A stretch of DNA of 64,000 nt, from assembly GCF_900638555.1 (NCBI RefSeq), contig NZ_LR134525.1, forward strand, positions 1,860,001-1,924,000. Direction: 5' to 3'. The notes under the pieces are model-generated. The model ran no database searches, had not been told where the DNA came from, and saw nothing but the letters and a program-made list of their open reading frames with translations. The DNA is from Neisseria meningitidis (GTDB lineage Bacteria; Pseudomonadota; Gammaproteobacteria; Burkholderiales; Neisseriaceae). Both the position numbers and the translations under genes were made by a program. Shown here piece after piece: positions 20,023-29,229 of the stretch (positions are counted from its first letter, which is position 1; every line of letters starts with the position of its first letter).

Positions 20023-20470
20023 TTATACACAAGCAATCCAAAGTTATCTGACTGAAATATTGTGAGATTTACCCGCAAATCTCATTTTTTCCACCACTTA
20101 TACACAAATTCGGATGCGCACTCTGCCGATATGCAGAAATAAGACATTCGTGCCGACACCTGACCATTTCCACACGTTCCAAACACACTTTCCTCTCAAA
20201 CCTCCACAGTATTCCGGTTCTTAAAGACATCGGCAGCCATTCGGTAAAGAAAAGTAGGATGCCATCTGCACAACAAGCAAACTATCCACAAAACTTATTC
20301 CCCATAAAAAACAATCCACAGGTATGCACAAAAGGGAATCCGCCTTACCGACACCCTAAAAAAAGGTAATCCTGATGATTTTTAAAATAAAAAAAAGTTA
20401 CCCACAGAAAATTTCTCCTATCAATATAATCATCGTTTTTTTATTTAATTTTTATATTTTATTTATAAGC
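20023..20470. other. Gene-free region with DnaA-box-like motifs and AT-rich tract
   Basis: Between the repeat array and gnd lie TTATACACA (20023-20031 and 20098-20106), CTATCCACA (20282-20290), CAATCCACA (20312-20320) and TTACCCACA (20398-20406), all reading in the same direction, followed by an AT-rich stretch (20420-20470, mostly A and T). This resembles a replication-origin or DnaA-binding region. The remaining bases up to gnd hold no open frame of note. Confidence 0.4.
20063..20090 (+). terminator. Orphan Rho-independent terminator
   Basis: TGAGATTT-ACCCGC-AAATCTCA is a perfect 8-bp stem followed by six T. The nearest upstream gene, lpxC, ends 650 bp away, so it could end a short untranslated RNA or read-through from the repeat array. 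Confidence 0.55.
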
Positions 20471-20597
20471 CTTCAGGGAAACGCACGGTAAAGCGTAAAG
20501 GCATCTTTTCAAAAAATTAAAGTTAAGGATTGTTAAACAAGCGTAAATCAGGTAGAGTTGCGGTCGATAAATTAAATCTATAACGGAGCTTCCTGCA

Positions 20598-22046
20598 ATG
20601 AAAGGCGATATTGGCGTAATCGGTTTGGCGGTTATGGGGCAAAACCTGATTTTGAATATGAACGATTGCGGATTTAAGGTTGTCGCCTACAACCGAACAA
20701 TCGGTAAGGTGGACGAATTTTTAAACGGCGCGGCAAAAGGGACCGGTATTATCGGCGCGTACTCCCTGCAAGACTTGGTCGATAAGCTGGCAAAACCAAG
20801 AAAAATCATGATGATGGTTCGCGCAGGTTCGGTGGTTGACGACTTTATCGAACAACTGCTTCCGCTGTTGGAAGAAGGCGACATCATTATTGACGGCGGC
20901 AATGCCAATTACTCCGACACGACACGGCGGACACATTACCTTGCCGGAAAAGGGATTTTATTTGTCGGCGCGGGCGTATCCGGCGGCGAAGAAGGCGCGC
21001 GGCGCGGCCCGTCCATTATGCCGGGCGGGGATAAACGCGCTTGGGAAGCCGTCAAACCGATTTTTCAGGCGATTGCCGCCAAAACGCCGCAGGGCGAACC
21101 GTGTTGTGACTGGGTCGGCAGGGACGGCGCGGGGCATTTTGTCAAAATGGTGCATAACGGCATCGAATACGGCGATATGCAGTTGATTTGCGAAGCGTAC
21201 CAGTTTATGAAAGACGGCTTGGGGCTGTCTTACGACGAAATGCACCGCGTGTTTGCCGAGTGGAACAAAACCGAGCTGGATTCTTATCTGATTGAAATCA
21301 CTGCGGCAATTTTGGGCTATAAGGACGAAGGCGGTGAACCGCTGGTCGAGAAAATCCTCGATACGGCAGGGCAAAAAGGCACGGGCAAATGGACGGGCAT
21401 CAATGCCTTGGATTTGGGTATTCCGTTGACGCTGATTTCCGAAGCGGTATTCGCCCGCTGCGTTTCGTCGTTCAAAGAACAGCGCGTGCAGACCGGCAAG
21501 CTGTTCGCCCGAACCGTTACGCCCGTCGAAGGCGGCAAACAAGAATGGGTCGAGGCGTTGAGACAGACCCTGCTTGCATCTAAAATCATTTCCTACGCAC
21601 AAGGCTTTATGCTGATCCGCGAAGCGGGCGAAAGCTACGGCTGGGATTTGGACTACGGCAACACTGCGCTGCTGTGGCGCGAGGGGTGCATCATTCGCAG
21701 CGCATTCTTAAGCAATATCCGCGATGCCTATGAAAACAATCCCGATTTGGTGTTCTTGGGTACGGATCCGTATTTCAAAAATATTTTGGAAAACTGCCTG
21801 CCGGCGTGGCGCAAGGTGGTTGCCAAGGCGGTCGAATGCGGCATCCCTATGCCCTGCATGGCTTCGGCGATTACGTTCTTGGACGGCTACACGACCGAAC
21901 GTCTGCCTGCCAACCTCTTGCAGGCACAGCGCGACTACTTCGGCGCGCACACTTACGAGCGCACCGACAAACCGCGCGGCGAGTTTTTCCATACCAACTG
22001 GACGGGCAAGGGCGGAGATACCGCTTCGACAACCTACGATATTTGA
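20598..22046 (+). CDS. gnd: 6-phosphogluconate dehydrogenase, decarboxylating
   Basis: Gnd oxidises 6-phosphogluconate to ribulose-5-phosphate with NADP+ in the pentose phosphate pathway. The 482-residue protein is full length, with the dinucleotide loop GLAVMGQNLILNMND at the N-terminus, the substrate-site segments FVGAGVSGGEEGARRGPSIM and HFVKMVHNGIEYGDMQ (catalytic Lys), and the C-terminal RDYFGAHTYERTDKPRGEFFH tail. A ribosome site (CGGAG) precedes the ATG. Confidence 0.97.
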   Translation: MKGDIGVIGLAVMGQNLILNMNDCGFKVVAYNRTIGKVDEFLNGAAKGTGIIGAYSLQDLVDKLAKPRKIMMMVRAGSVVDDFIEQLLPLLEEGDIIIDGGNANYSDTTRRTHYLAGKGILFVGAGVSGGEEGARRGPSIMPGGDKRAWEAVKPIFQAIAAKTPQGEPCCDWVGRDGAGHFVKMVHNGIEYGDMQLICEAYQFMKDGLGLSYDEMHRVFAEWNKTELDSYLIEITAAILGYKDEGGEPLVEKILDTAGQKGTGKWTGINALDLGIPLTLISEAVFARCVSSFKEQRVQTGKLFARTVTPVEGGKQEWVEALRQTLLASKIISYAQGFMLIREAGESYGWDLDYGNTALLWREGCIIRSAFLSNIRDAYENNPDLVFLGTDPYFKNILENCLPAWRKVVAKAVECGIPMPCMASAITFLDGYTTERLPANLLQAQRDYFGAHTYERTDKPRGEFFHTNWTGKGGDTASTTYDI

Positions 22047-22057
22047 TTCCGTTGCCG

Positions 22058-22087
22058 AAATGCCGTCCGAACCGTTCGGACGGCATT
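22058..22087 (+). terminator. Hairpin terminator after gnd
   Basis: AAATGCCGTCCGAACC/GGTTCGGACGGCATTT, a near-perfect stem 12 nt after the gnd stop. Confidence 0.65.
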
Positions 22088-22108
22088 TGTTTTGCAGGAA
22101 ATAGAAAG

Positions 22109-23380
22109 ATGTTCCAATGGCTTTATGATGTATTGTGGCTGCTTGCGCCGATATGGATACGGCGTTATTTGGACAAACGCTCCGGAAGTGCCCCTGCATA
22201 TCGGGCGCATCGGGGCGAGCGTTTCGGCAAGCCGTATCCGAATCCCGTTACCGGCGCGGTTTGGATACACGCCGTTTCGGTCGGGGAAACGCGTGCCGCC
22301 CAACCTTTGATACGCGAGTTGCGGCAGCGTTTTCCCGATGCGCCGCTGCTGATGACGCAGATGACCCCGACGGGACGGGAAACCGCGCAAGTTCTGTTTC
22401 CTGATGCACAATGCCGCTATCTTCCGTATGACAAAAAAACGTGGGTACGGCAGTTTTTGCGCGAACACCGCCCGATGTTCGGCATTTTGATGGAAACCGA
22501 AATCTGGCCCAATCTGATGAAGGAATGCCGGCGCACGGGTGTGCCGCTGTTTTTGGCGAATGCGCGGCTGTCGGAAAAATCGCTAAACGGTTATCTGAAA
22601 GTCCGCAGCCTGATCCGTCCTGCCGCCGCTTCGCTGACGGGCTGTCTGGCACAGACGGAGGCGGATGCGGCGCGGTTGGCGAAATTGGGCGCGGCATCCG
22701 TGCAGGTGTGCGGCAATACCAAATACGACCTGATGCCGTCGGAACAGATGAAAACGCTGGCGGGGCAGTTTGAAAAACGCATCGGAGACCGGCAGGTTGC
22801 CGTGTGCGGCAGCACGCGCGTTTATCGGGGTGAAGACGAGGCGGAAAAACTGCTGGCGGCGTGGCAACAATATCGCGGCGATGCCCTGCTGGTCGTCGTG
22901 CCGCGCCATCCCGAGCATTTTCAGACGGTATTTGAAACGGTAAAACGCTTCGGGTTTAAGGTTCAGCGGCGCAGCGACGGTTTGCCGGTCGAACCCGATA
23001 CGCAGGTGTGGATAGGCGACAGTATGGGCGAGCTGTATGCGTATTACCTGTGCGCCGATGTCGCTTTTGTCGGCGGCAGTCTGGTCGATTCGGGCTGTCA
23101 GAACATCATCGAACCGCTTTCCTGCGGCGTTCCGACGATATTCGGCTTTTCGACCTACAATTTTTCCGAAGCCTGCCGGCACGCCTTGGCATCGGGTGCG
23201 GCGGTTCAAGTCGAATCGGCGGACGCGTGGCGGGAAGCCGTTGAAAAAAACTTATCGTCCGAGGAGGGCGGAATGCAGATGCAGGCGCGCGCGGACGGCT
23301 TTATCGCACAACATCGCGGAGCGGGCGCGAGAATCGCCGAGGCGGTACGGGAAGCGGTATGCGGACATCGGGGACGATAG
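22109..23380 (+). CDS. waaA: WaaA (KdtA), 3-deoxy-D-manno-octulosonate transferase
   Basis: WaaA adds Kdo to lipid IVA at the inner face of the membrane. This 423-residue protein begins MFQWLYDVLWLLAPIWIRRY (N-terminal membrane anchor), has the IWIHAVSVGE-type segment (VWIHAVSVGETRAAQPL) with the catalytic Glu, and a C-terminal GT-B domain with GDSMGELYAYY and DSGCQNIIEPLSCGVPTI. The ATG at 22109 is preceded by AGGAAATAGA; the longer open frame overlaps gnd and is not used. Confidence 0.94.
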   Translation: MFQWLYDVLWLLAPIWIRRYLDKRSGSAPAYRAHRGERFGKPYPNPVTGAVWIHAVSVGETRAAQPLIRELRQRFPDAPLLMTQMTPTGRETAQVLFPDAQCRYLPYDKKTWVRQFLREHRPMFGILMETEIWPNLMKECRRTGVPLFLANARLSEKSLNGYLKVRSLIRPAAASLTGCLAQTEADAARLAKLGAASVQVCGNTKYDLMPSEQMKTLAGQFEKRIGDRQVAVCGSTRVYRGEDEAEKLLAAWQQYRGDALLVVVPRHPEHFQTVFETVKRFGFKVQRRSDGLPVEPDTQVWIGDSMGELYAYYLCADVAFVGGSLVDSGCQNIIEPLSCGVPTIFGFSTYNFSEACRHALASGAAVQVESADAWREAVEKNLSSEEGGMQMQARADGFIAQHRGAGARIAEAVREAVCGHRGR

Positions 23381-23420
23381 TGATACAATCCGTATCCGAG
23401 TTTTCCGGTTGGAGTACCGT

Positions 23421-23870
23421 ATGAGTATTTATGCCGTCGCGCACATCGTCCACCTGTATTGCGCCATCGCCTTTGTCGGCGGCGTGTTTTTTGAAGTGCT
23501 GGTTTTGTCCGTCCTGCATACGGGACGGGTGTCGTGCGAGGCGCGGCGCGAAGTGGAAAAGGCAATGTCTTACCGCGCCGTCAGGGTGATGCCGTTTGTG
23601 GTCGGACTGCTGTTCGCCAGCGGCATCGTGATGGCGGCAAACCGCTATCTTTCTATATTGGGCGAACCGTTTGCCACTTCCTTCGGTACGATGCTGACGC
23701 TGAAAATCCTGTTGGCGTTCAGCGTGTTGGCGCACTTCGCCATCGCCGTCGTCAAAATGGCGCGTTCCACACTGACCGTCGGCTGGTCGAAATACATACA
23801 CACCGTCGTCTTTACCCATATGCTGCTGATTGTCTTTTTGGCAAAAGCGATGTTTTATATCAGCTGGTAA
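23421..23870 (+). CDS. Small CopD-like integral membrane protein
   Basis: A 149-residue protein with four hydrophobic segments and conserved His residues (YAVAHIVHLYCAIAFVGG at the start, TLKILLAFSVLAHFAIAVV, and HTVVFTHMLLIVFLA). The layout resembles the CopD/DUF2269-type four-helix membrane family, some members of which bind metal or haem. It starts at the ATG at 23421, shortly after waaA, and is followed by terC with a 32-bp gap; the three may be co-transcribed. Specific function unknown. Confidence 0.75.
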   Translation: MSIYAVAHIVHLYCAIAFVGGVFFEVLVLSVLHTGRVSCEARREVEKAMSYRAVRVMPFVVGLLFASGIVMAANRYLSILGEPFATSFGTMLTLKILLAFSVLAHFAIAVVKMARSTLTVGWSKYIHTVVFTHMLLIVFLAKAMFYISW

Positions 23871-23902
23871 CACAATTACATTTCAAATCAGGAGATTGAA
23901 CC

Positions 23903-24877
23903 ATGACAGAATATCCCGGCATCGGGTCGCCGTTGTTTTACGGCGTTTTTTTTGCGGCAGTGCTGGTCATGATTGCCTTGGATATGTTTTCGCTGAAGAA
24001 AAACGGCAGCCATAAAGTCGGCGTCAAAGAAGCCTTGGCATGGAGCGGCTTGTGGGTTGCCGTATCCTGCCTGTTCGCGGGCTGGCTGTATTTTGAACTC
24101 GCCGGCAATCTCGGCTACGGCGCGGCAGTCGCAAAAGAAAAAGTATTGGAATTCTTTACCGGCTACATTTTGGAAAAATCGTTGGCAGTCGACAATATTT
24201 TCGTGTTCCTGATGATATTCGGCTACTTCAAAGTCGCACCGCAGTTTCAGCACCGCGTGCTGCTGTACGGCGTATTGGGCGCATTGGTATTGCGCACCGT
24301 CATGATTTTCGTCGGCGCGGCACTGGTTCGGCAGTTTGAGTGGATTCTGTATCTGTTTGGCGCGTTCCTGCTCTATACTGGTATACACATGATGAAGCCC
24401 GAAGGCGATGAGAAAGAGGATTTGGCAAACAGCAGGCTGCTGAATGCCGTCAAGAAAGTCGTTCCGGTCGGCACGGAATTTCACGGCGAGAAATTTTTTA
24501 CCGTCGAAAACGGCAAAAAAATCGCCACGCCGCTGTTTTTGGTGCTGGTCATGATTGAATTGAGCGATGTCGTGTTTGCTGTGGACAGTATTCCCGCCGT
24601 CTTTGCCGTTACCACCGATCCGTTTATCGTGCTGACTTCCAATATTTTCGCTATTTTGGGTTTGCGGGCGATGTATTTCCTACTGGCGGATGTGGCGGAA
24701 CGCTTTATCTTCCTGAAATACGGCTTGGCATTCGTGTTGAGTTTTATCGGTGTGAAAATGCTGGTAATGCATTGGGTGCATATCCCGATTTCCGTTTCAC
24801 TGTCGGTCGTGTTCGGCGCGTTGGGTGCATCGATACTGACCTCGTTAATTTATACGAAAAAACAGCCTGATAAATAA
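23903..24877 (+). CDS. TerC-family integral membrane protein (Alx-like)
   Basis: This 324-residue protein has eight or nine hydrophobic segments and the TerC hallmarks EKSLAVDNIFVFLMIFGYF and ELSDVVFAVDSIPAVFAVTTDPFI with paired acidic residues inside helices. Members such as Alx are implicated in manganese export; the substrate here is inferred. AGGAGATTGAACC precedes the ATG. No yybP-ykoY-like leader could fit in the 32-bp upstream gap. Confidence 0.9.
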   Translation: MTEYPGIGSPLFYGVFFAAVLVMIALDMFSLKKNGSHKVGVKEALAWSGLWVAVSCLFAGWLYFELAGNLGYGAAVAKEKVLEFFTGYILEKSLAVDNIFVFLMIFGYFKVAPQFQHRVLLYGVLGALVLRTVMIFVGAALVRQFEWILYLFGAFLLYTGIHMMKPEGDEKEDLANSRLLNAVKKVVPVGTEFHGEKFFTVENGKKIATPLFLVLVMIELSDVVFAVDSIPAVFAVTTDPFIVLTSNIFAILGLRAMYFLLADVAERFIFLKYGLAFVLSFIGVKMLVMHWVHIPISVSLSVVFGALGASILTSLIYTKKQPDK

Positions 24878-24945
24878 AATGCCGTCTGAACGCCGACAAA
24901 ATGGTTGACAGCATCAGGCTTGATGTATAGAATTTCGAGCTTATC

Positions 24946-25021
24946 GGGTCGTTAGCTCAGTCGGTAGAGCAGCGGACTTTTAATCCGTTGGTCGAGCGTT
25001 CGAATCGCTCACGACCCACCA
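24946..25021 (+). tRNA. tRNA-Lys (TTT anticodon)
   Basis: A 76-nt cloverleaf: acceptor GGGTCGT pairs with ACGACCC, D-arm GCTCAGTCGGTAGAGC, anticodon loop CTTTTAA (TTT), T-arm GAGCGTTCGAATCGCTC, encoded CCA end. It reads AAA/AAG lysine codons. Confidence 0.97.
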
Positions 25022-25030
25022 GATAAAGCA

Positions 25031-25063
25031 AAAAAGCTGAGTTTTCAAAACTCGGCTTTTTTT
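25031..25063 (+). terminator. Terminator of tRNA-Lys
   Basis: AAAGCTGAGTTTT-C-AAAACTCGGCTTT followed by T7, ten bases after the tRNA. Confidence 0.85.
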
Positions 25064-25211
25064 GTCTTCCGACAATCCTTGTTCGGAAAGCGCGGCATTT
25101 CGTCAAATTCTTTGGTGCGGCTTCCGTATTTTTCCCGAAAATCCCTTATAATTCCGCCTCTGCAACCTTCATCGGGTGATGCTTTATGCGTTGTCCCGAG
25201 TATTGAAATAT

Positions 25212-25366
25212 TATAGTGGATTAACAAAAACCAGTACGGTATTGCCTCGCCTTAGCTCAAAGAGAACGATTCTCTAAGGTGCTGAAGCACCAAGTGAATC
25301 GGTTCCGTACTATCTGTACTGTCTGCGGCTTCGCCGCCTTGTCCTGATTTTTGTTAATTCACTATA
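25212..25366. repeat. Correia element (full length) upstream of murA
   Basis: 155 bp from TATAGTGGATTAAC to GTTAATTCACTATA, long form with the GAGAACGATTCTC block. It ends 26 bp before the murA start codon. Confidence 0.95.
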
Positions 25367-25368
25367 CA
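25339..25368 (+). promoter_or_regulatory. Candidate murA promoter in the CREE end
   Basis: TTGTCC (25339-25344) and TATACA (25363-25368) are 18 bp apart and lie 25 bp upstream of the murA GTG, so the transcript would have a leader of roughly 15-20 nt with the ribosome site AGGAAAG. Confidence 0.55.
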
Positions 25369-25392
25369 AGTACCCACTAGGAAAGAACAAAC

Positions 25393-26646
25393 GTGGATAA
25401 ACTGAAAATCTCCGCAAACGGCCCGCTCAACGGGGAAATAACGGTCTCGGGCGCGAAAAACGCGGCATTGCCGCTGATGTGCGCGGGTTTGCTGACATCG
25501 GGTACGTTGCGCCTGAAAAATGTGCCTATGCTGGCAGATGTGAAAACCACGCAAAAGCTGCTTCAGGGGATGGGCGCGCGCGTCCTGACCGACAATATCA
25601 GCGAATTTGAAATCAACGGCGGTACGGTAAACAATACCTGCGCGCCGTATGAGCTGGTCAGAACTATGCGCGCCTCGATTTTGGTGCTTGGCCCGACGCT
25701 GGCGCGTTTCGGCGAGGCGCAAGTCAGCCTGCCGGGCGGCTGCGCCATCGGTTCGCGCCCCGTCGATCAGCATTTGAAAGGCTTGGAAGCGATGGGGGCG
25801 GAAATCGTCATCGAACACGGTTACGTCAAAGCCAAAGGCAAACTCAAAGGTACGCGCGTGGCGATGGATGTCGTTACCGTCGGCGGCACGGAAAACCTGC
25901 TGATGGCGGCGACGCTGGCGGAAGGTACGACGGTTTTGGAAAACTGCGCCATCGAGCCTGAAGTGGTCGATTTGGCGGAATGCCTGGTCAAAATGGGCGC
26001 GAAAATCAGCGGCATCGGTACGTCCACAATGATTGTGGAAGGTGTGGACGAGCTGCACGGCTGCGAACACAGCGTTGTCCCCGACCGGATTGAAGCGGGG
26101 ACGTTCCTGTGTGCGGTGGCGATAACCGGCGGCAGGGTGGTTTTGCGGAATGCTGCGCCGAAAACGATGGAAGTGGTGTTGGACAAACTGGTTGAGGCAG
26201 GTGCGGTGATTGAGGCGGGCGACGATTGGATCGCCATCGATATGCGGCAGCGTCCGAAGGCGGTGGACATCCGCACGGTCGTCCACCCCGGCTTCCCCAC
26301 GGATATGCAGGCGCAGTTTATGGCATTGAATGCCGTGGCGGAGGGAAGCTGCCGCGTGGTGGAAACGATTTTTGAAAACCGCTTTATGCACGTCCCCGAG
26401 TTGAACCGGATGGGGGCGAACATTACAACCGAGGGCAATACGGCATTTGTGCAGGGTGTGGAACGGCTTTCCGGCGCAGTCGTCAAGGCGACGGATTTGC
26501 GTGCGTCCGCAAGCCTCGTTATCGCCGGTTTGGCGGCGCGCGGCGAAACCGTGGTCGAACAGATTTACCACTTGGATCGCGGTTATGAAAATATTGAAAA
26601 AAAACTCGGCAGCGTCGGCGCGAAAATCGAGCGCGTATCCGGCTGA
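25393..26646 (+). CDS. murA: MurA, UDP-N-acetylglucosamine 1-carboxyvinyltransferase
   Basis: MurA transfers enolpyruvate from PEP to UDP-GlcNAc, the first committed step of peptidoglycan synthesis, and is the fosfomycin target. The 417-residue protein has the active-site loop [20 protein letters not shown] with the catalytic Cys (about residue 116) and [14 protein letters not shown] near the C-terminus. It starts with GTG (25393) after AGGAAAG. Upstream DNA is a Correia element, which probably provides its promoter. Confidence 0.96.
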   Translation: MDKLKISANGPLNGEITVSGAKNAALPLMCAGLLTSGTLRLKNVPMLADVKTTQKLLQGMGARVLTDNISEFEINGGTVNNTCAPYELVRTMRASILVLGPTLARFGEAQVSLPGGCAIGSRPVDQHLKGLEAMGAEIVIEHGYVKAKGKLKGTRVAMDVVTVGGTENLLMAATLAEGTTVLENCAIEPEVVDLAECLVKMGAKISGIGTSTMIVEGVDELHGCEHSVVPDRIEAGTFLCAVAITGGRVVLRNAAPKTMEVVLDKLVEAGAVIEAGDDWIAIDMRQRPKAVDIRTVVHPGFPTDMQAQFMALNAVAEGSCRVVETIFENRFMHVPELNRMGANITTEGNTAFVQGVERLSGAVVKATDLRASASLVIAGLAARGETVVEQIYHLDRGYENIEKKLGSVGAKIERVSG

Positions 26647-26656
26647 TCGGGTTGCG

Positions 26657-26683
26657 ATGCCGTCTGAAGCCTTCAGACGGCAT
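26657..26683 (+). terminator. Uptake-sequence hairpin after murA
   Basis: ATGCCGTCTGAAGCCTTCAGACGGCAT, a nearly loopless inverted repeat 10 nt after the stop. Confidence 0.65.
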
Positions 26684-26726
26684 CAATTGTTTCTGTATCG
26701 CAAACACTGATTGAAAAGGACTGATT

Positions 26727-27905
26727 ATGGCATTTTTAAAACTGACCGAACAAAACGTGCAGGGCAAAACCGTCCTCATTCGCGCCGATATGAACGTGCC
26801 GTTCAAAGACGGCAAAATCAGCGACGACACCCGTATCCGCGCCTCACTTGCGTCCATCAAATACTGCTTGGACAACGGCGCGTCCGTCATCGTGATGACC
26901 CACTTGGGTCGCCCGACCGAAGGCGAATTCCATTCCGAAGACGATGTCGCGCCCGTTGCCGCGCACTTGGGCGGTCTGTTGGGCAAAGACGTGAAAGTAT
27001 TGAACGACTGGCGTGAAAACAAACCGGCTTTGAACGCGGGCGATGTCGTGATGCTGCAAAACGTGCGTATCAACAAAGGCGAGAAGAAAAACGATTTGGA
27101 ACTGGGCAAAGCCTACGCTTCTTTGTGCGACGTGTTCGTCAATGACGCGTTCGGCACCGCGCACCGCGCCCAAGCCTCGACCGAAGCCGTCGCCCAAGCC
27201 GCTCCCGTTGCCTGCGCCGGCGTATTGATGGCGGGCGAACTCGACGCTTTGGGCAAAGCCTTGAAACAGCCCGCGCGCCCGATGGTTGCCATCGTTGCCG
27301 GCAGCAAAGTGTCCACCAAGCTGACCATCCTCGAATCGCTGGCGGACAAAGTCGACCAACTCATCGTCGGCGGCGGTATCGCCAACACCTTCCTGTTGGC
27401 GGAAGGTAAAGCCATCGGCAAATCTTTGGCGGAACACGATTTGGTGGAAGAATCCAAAAAAATTATGGCGAAAATGGCGGCCAAAGGAGGTTCTGTGCCG
27501 CTGCCGACCGATGTCGTCGTTGCCAAAGCCTTTGCCGCCGATGCCGAAGCGGTGGTAAAAGACATTGCCGACGTTGCCGAAGACGAGATGATTTTGGACA
27601 TCGGCCCGAAATCTGCCGCCGCGCTTGCCGATTTGCTTAAAGCCGCCGACACGGTCGTTTGGAACGGACCGGTCGGCGTGTTCGAGTTTGACCAGTTCGC
27701 AGGCGGTACGAAAGCCCTTGCCGAAGCCATTGCCCAAAGCAAAGCGTTCTCCATTGCTGGCGGCGGCGACACGCTGGCGGCGATTGCCAAATTCGGCGTT
27801 ACCGACCAAATCGGCTACATCTCCACCGGAGGTGGCGCGTTCCTTGAGTTCTTGGAAGGTAAAGAGTTGCCTGCCGTAGCCGCTTTGGAAAAACGCGGCG
27901 AGTAA
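26727..27905 (+). CDS. pgk: Phosphoglycerate kinase
   Basis: Pgk interconverts 1,3-bisphosphoglycerate and 3-phosphoglycerate with ATP. This 392-residue protein has normal length, the N-terminal signature [30 protein letters not shown], and the C-terminal nucleotide site [13 protein letters not shown] and [19 protein letters not shown]. In Neisseria, which lacks phosphofructokinase, Pgk serves the lower Entner-Doudoroff and gluconeogenic routes. Confidence 0.97.
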   Translation: MAFLKLTEQNVQGKTVLIRADMNVPFKDGKISDDTRIRASLASIKYCLDNGASVIVMTHLGRPTEGEFHSEDDVAPVAAHLGGLLGKDVKVLNDWRENKPALNAGDVVMLQNVRINKGEKKNDLELGKAYASLCDVFVNDAFGTAHRAQASTEAVAQAAPVACAGVLMAGELDALGKALKQPARPMVAIVAGSKVSTKLTILESLADKVDQLIVGGGIANTFLLAEGKAIGKSLAEHDLVEESKKIMAKMAAKGGSVPLPTDVVVAKAFAADAEAVVKDIADVAEDEMILDIGPKSAAALADLLKAADTVVWNGPVGVFEFDQFAGGTKALAEAIAQSKAFSIAGGGDTLAAIAKFGVTDQIGYISTGGGAFLEFLEGKELPAVAALEKRGE

Positions 27906-27920
27906 ACGGTTTGATATAAA

Positions 27921-27963
27921 AAAATGCCGTCTGAAACGTTGTGCTGTTTCAGACGGCATTTTT
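27921..27963. terminator. Uptake-sequence hairpin between pgk and bolA
   Basis: AAAATGCCGTCTGAAAC/GTTTCAGACGGCATTTTT; A-rich before and T-rich after, so bidirectional for these convergent genes. Confidence 0.8.
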
Positions 27964-27972
27964 GTGTGGCGG

Positions 27973-28221
27973 TTATTGTGCTTTGGCATTCCATTCTGCC
28001 GGTGTGGCGGCTACCGAAATGGAAAGTGCGTGCAGTTCGTTGCTTTCCAGTTGGGCTTTAAGCCCGTCTTTAATCAGGCGGTGGCGCGCGAGGCGTGCCT
28101 TGCCTTCAAATTCTGATGAAACGATGACGGCGAAAAAATGATGTCCGTCGCCTTCTACTTCGATGTGTTCGCATTTTGCCACGCCTTCAATCATGGCTTT
28201 TACTTGTTCCGAGGTCAGCAT
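27973..28221 (-). CDS. BolA/IbaG-family protein
   Basis: An 82-residue BolA-fold protein (MLTSEQVKAMIEGV, then HFFAVIVSSEFEGKARLARHRL, and HALSISVAATPAEW). The shared FxGKxRxxRHR-like block holds the conserved His that helps bind a [2Fe-2S] cluster with a monothiol glutaredoxin. The ATG at 28221 with AAGGAAC is preferred to the in-frame ATG ten codons upstream. Confidence 0.85.
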   Translation of the reverse strand: MLTSEQVKAMIEGVAKCEHIEVEGDGHHFFAVIVSSEFEGKARLARHRLIKDGLKAQLESNELHALSISVAATPAEWNAKAQ

Positions 28222-28267
28222 GGTAGGTTCCTTGTTGGAAAAATGCGCCATTATACTGGCAAATTGA

Positions 28268-28302
28268 AATGCCGTCTGAAAACGGGTTCGGACGGCATTT
28301 TT
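28268..28302. terminator. Hairpin between ftsX and bolA
   Basis: AAATGCCGTCTGAA paired with TTCGGACGGCATTTTT; ends the ftsEX transcript on the minus strand. Confidence 0.65.
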
Positions 28303-28311
28303 GACGGTGTT

Positions 28312-29229
28312 TTATTTTTTGGCTTTGAAGCCGAGCAGGTGCTGGGTGGTGGCAAGCCACGCGCCGAATATCCCCAGTGCGATGACGAAGCCGAACACCA
28401 GTGCGATTTCTCCCGGGTAGAAGAAACGCCAGCCGATATTAAGTCCGTAGGGTTTGAAGATGGCATCGACCAAGGGGCGCACGGCAGAGAGCAGCCAACC
28501 GCAAAGCCCCAAGCTGACGGCGGCGGAAAGGATGCTCTGCCACATGGCTTGATAAAGGAATGGGCGGCGGATAAACGACGCGGGCGCGCCCAAGAGTTTG
28601 GTGATTTCGATTTCTTCTTTTCGGCTGAGGATTTGCAGTCGGATGGTGTTGTGCGCGACAAGGACGAACGCCATCCCCAGCGTCAGGGAAAGAAACCATA
28701 AGATTTTACGGATGAATTCGTTGATTTGGTACAGTGTCTGTACCCATTCCGTATCCATGTTGGCGGATTCGACCATAGGCAGTTTGGTAATGTCCCGGTA
28801 GATTGCCTGCATTTGGGCGGGCGTGGTTGCCGGGTCGGGGGTAACGATAAAGACATCCGGCAGGGGGTTACCGTCAAGCATGGAAATCAGATTTTGGTCG
28901 AGATTGGACTGTAATTCTTCCAAACCGTCTTCTTTGCTGATAAAGCGGATGTTGTCGAGCCGTTTGTCGCGCACCAGCAGGCTGCGGACGGTATCGCTGT
29001 CGCTTTGTGCGGCGGCGGTTTCCATATAGACGGTGATTTGCGGCGACTCATTGAGTTTGCCCAACACGCTTTGCCCGCTTTGGATGCCCAAGTACATAAA
29101 CAGCGGCAGGGTCATGGCGACGGCGAGCATTATGAGGGTAAGCAGTGTGCCGAAAGGTTGGCGCAGAAGCTGTTTGAGCGCGGTGCGCGCGGATTCGACG
29201 TGCAGCGAGAGGTAGTGGATGATGCTCAT
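28312..29229 (-). CDS. ftsX: FtsX, cell-division permease-like protein
   Basis: FtsX (305 residues) is the membrane subunit of the FtsEX complex, which activates peptidoglycan hydrolases at the septum. It has an N-terminal helix, a periplasmic loop of about 120 residues, and three clustered C-terminal helices (FLSLTLGMAFVLVAHNTIRL, LSAAVSLGLCGWLLSAV, ALVFGFVIALGIFGAWLA). The start overlaps the ftsE stop by 4 nt, indicating coupling. Confidence 0.93.
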   Translation of the reverse strand: MSIIHYLSLHVESARTALKQLLRQPFGTLLTLIMLAVAMTLPLFMYLGIQSGQSVLGKLNESPQITVYMETAAAQSDSDTVRSLLVRDKRLDNIRFISKEDGLEELQSNLDQNLISMLDGNPLPDVFIVTPDPATTPAQMQAIYRDITKLPMVESANMDTEWVQTLYQINEFIRKILWFLSLTLGMAFVLVAHNTIRLQILSRKEEIEITKLLGAPASFIRRPFLYQAMWQSILSAAVSLGLCGWLLSAVRPLVDAIFKPYGLNIGWRFFYPGEIALVFGFVIALGIFGAWLATTQHLLGFKAKK

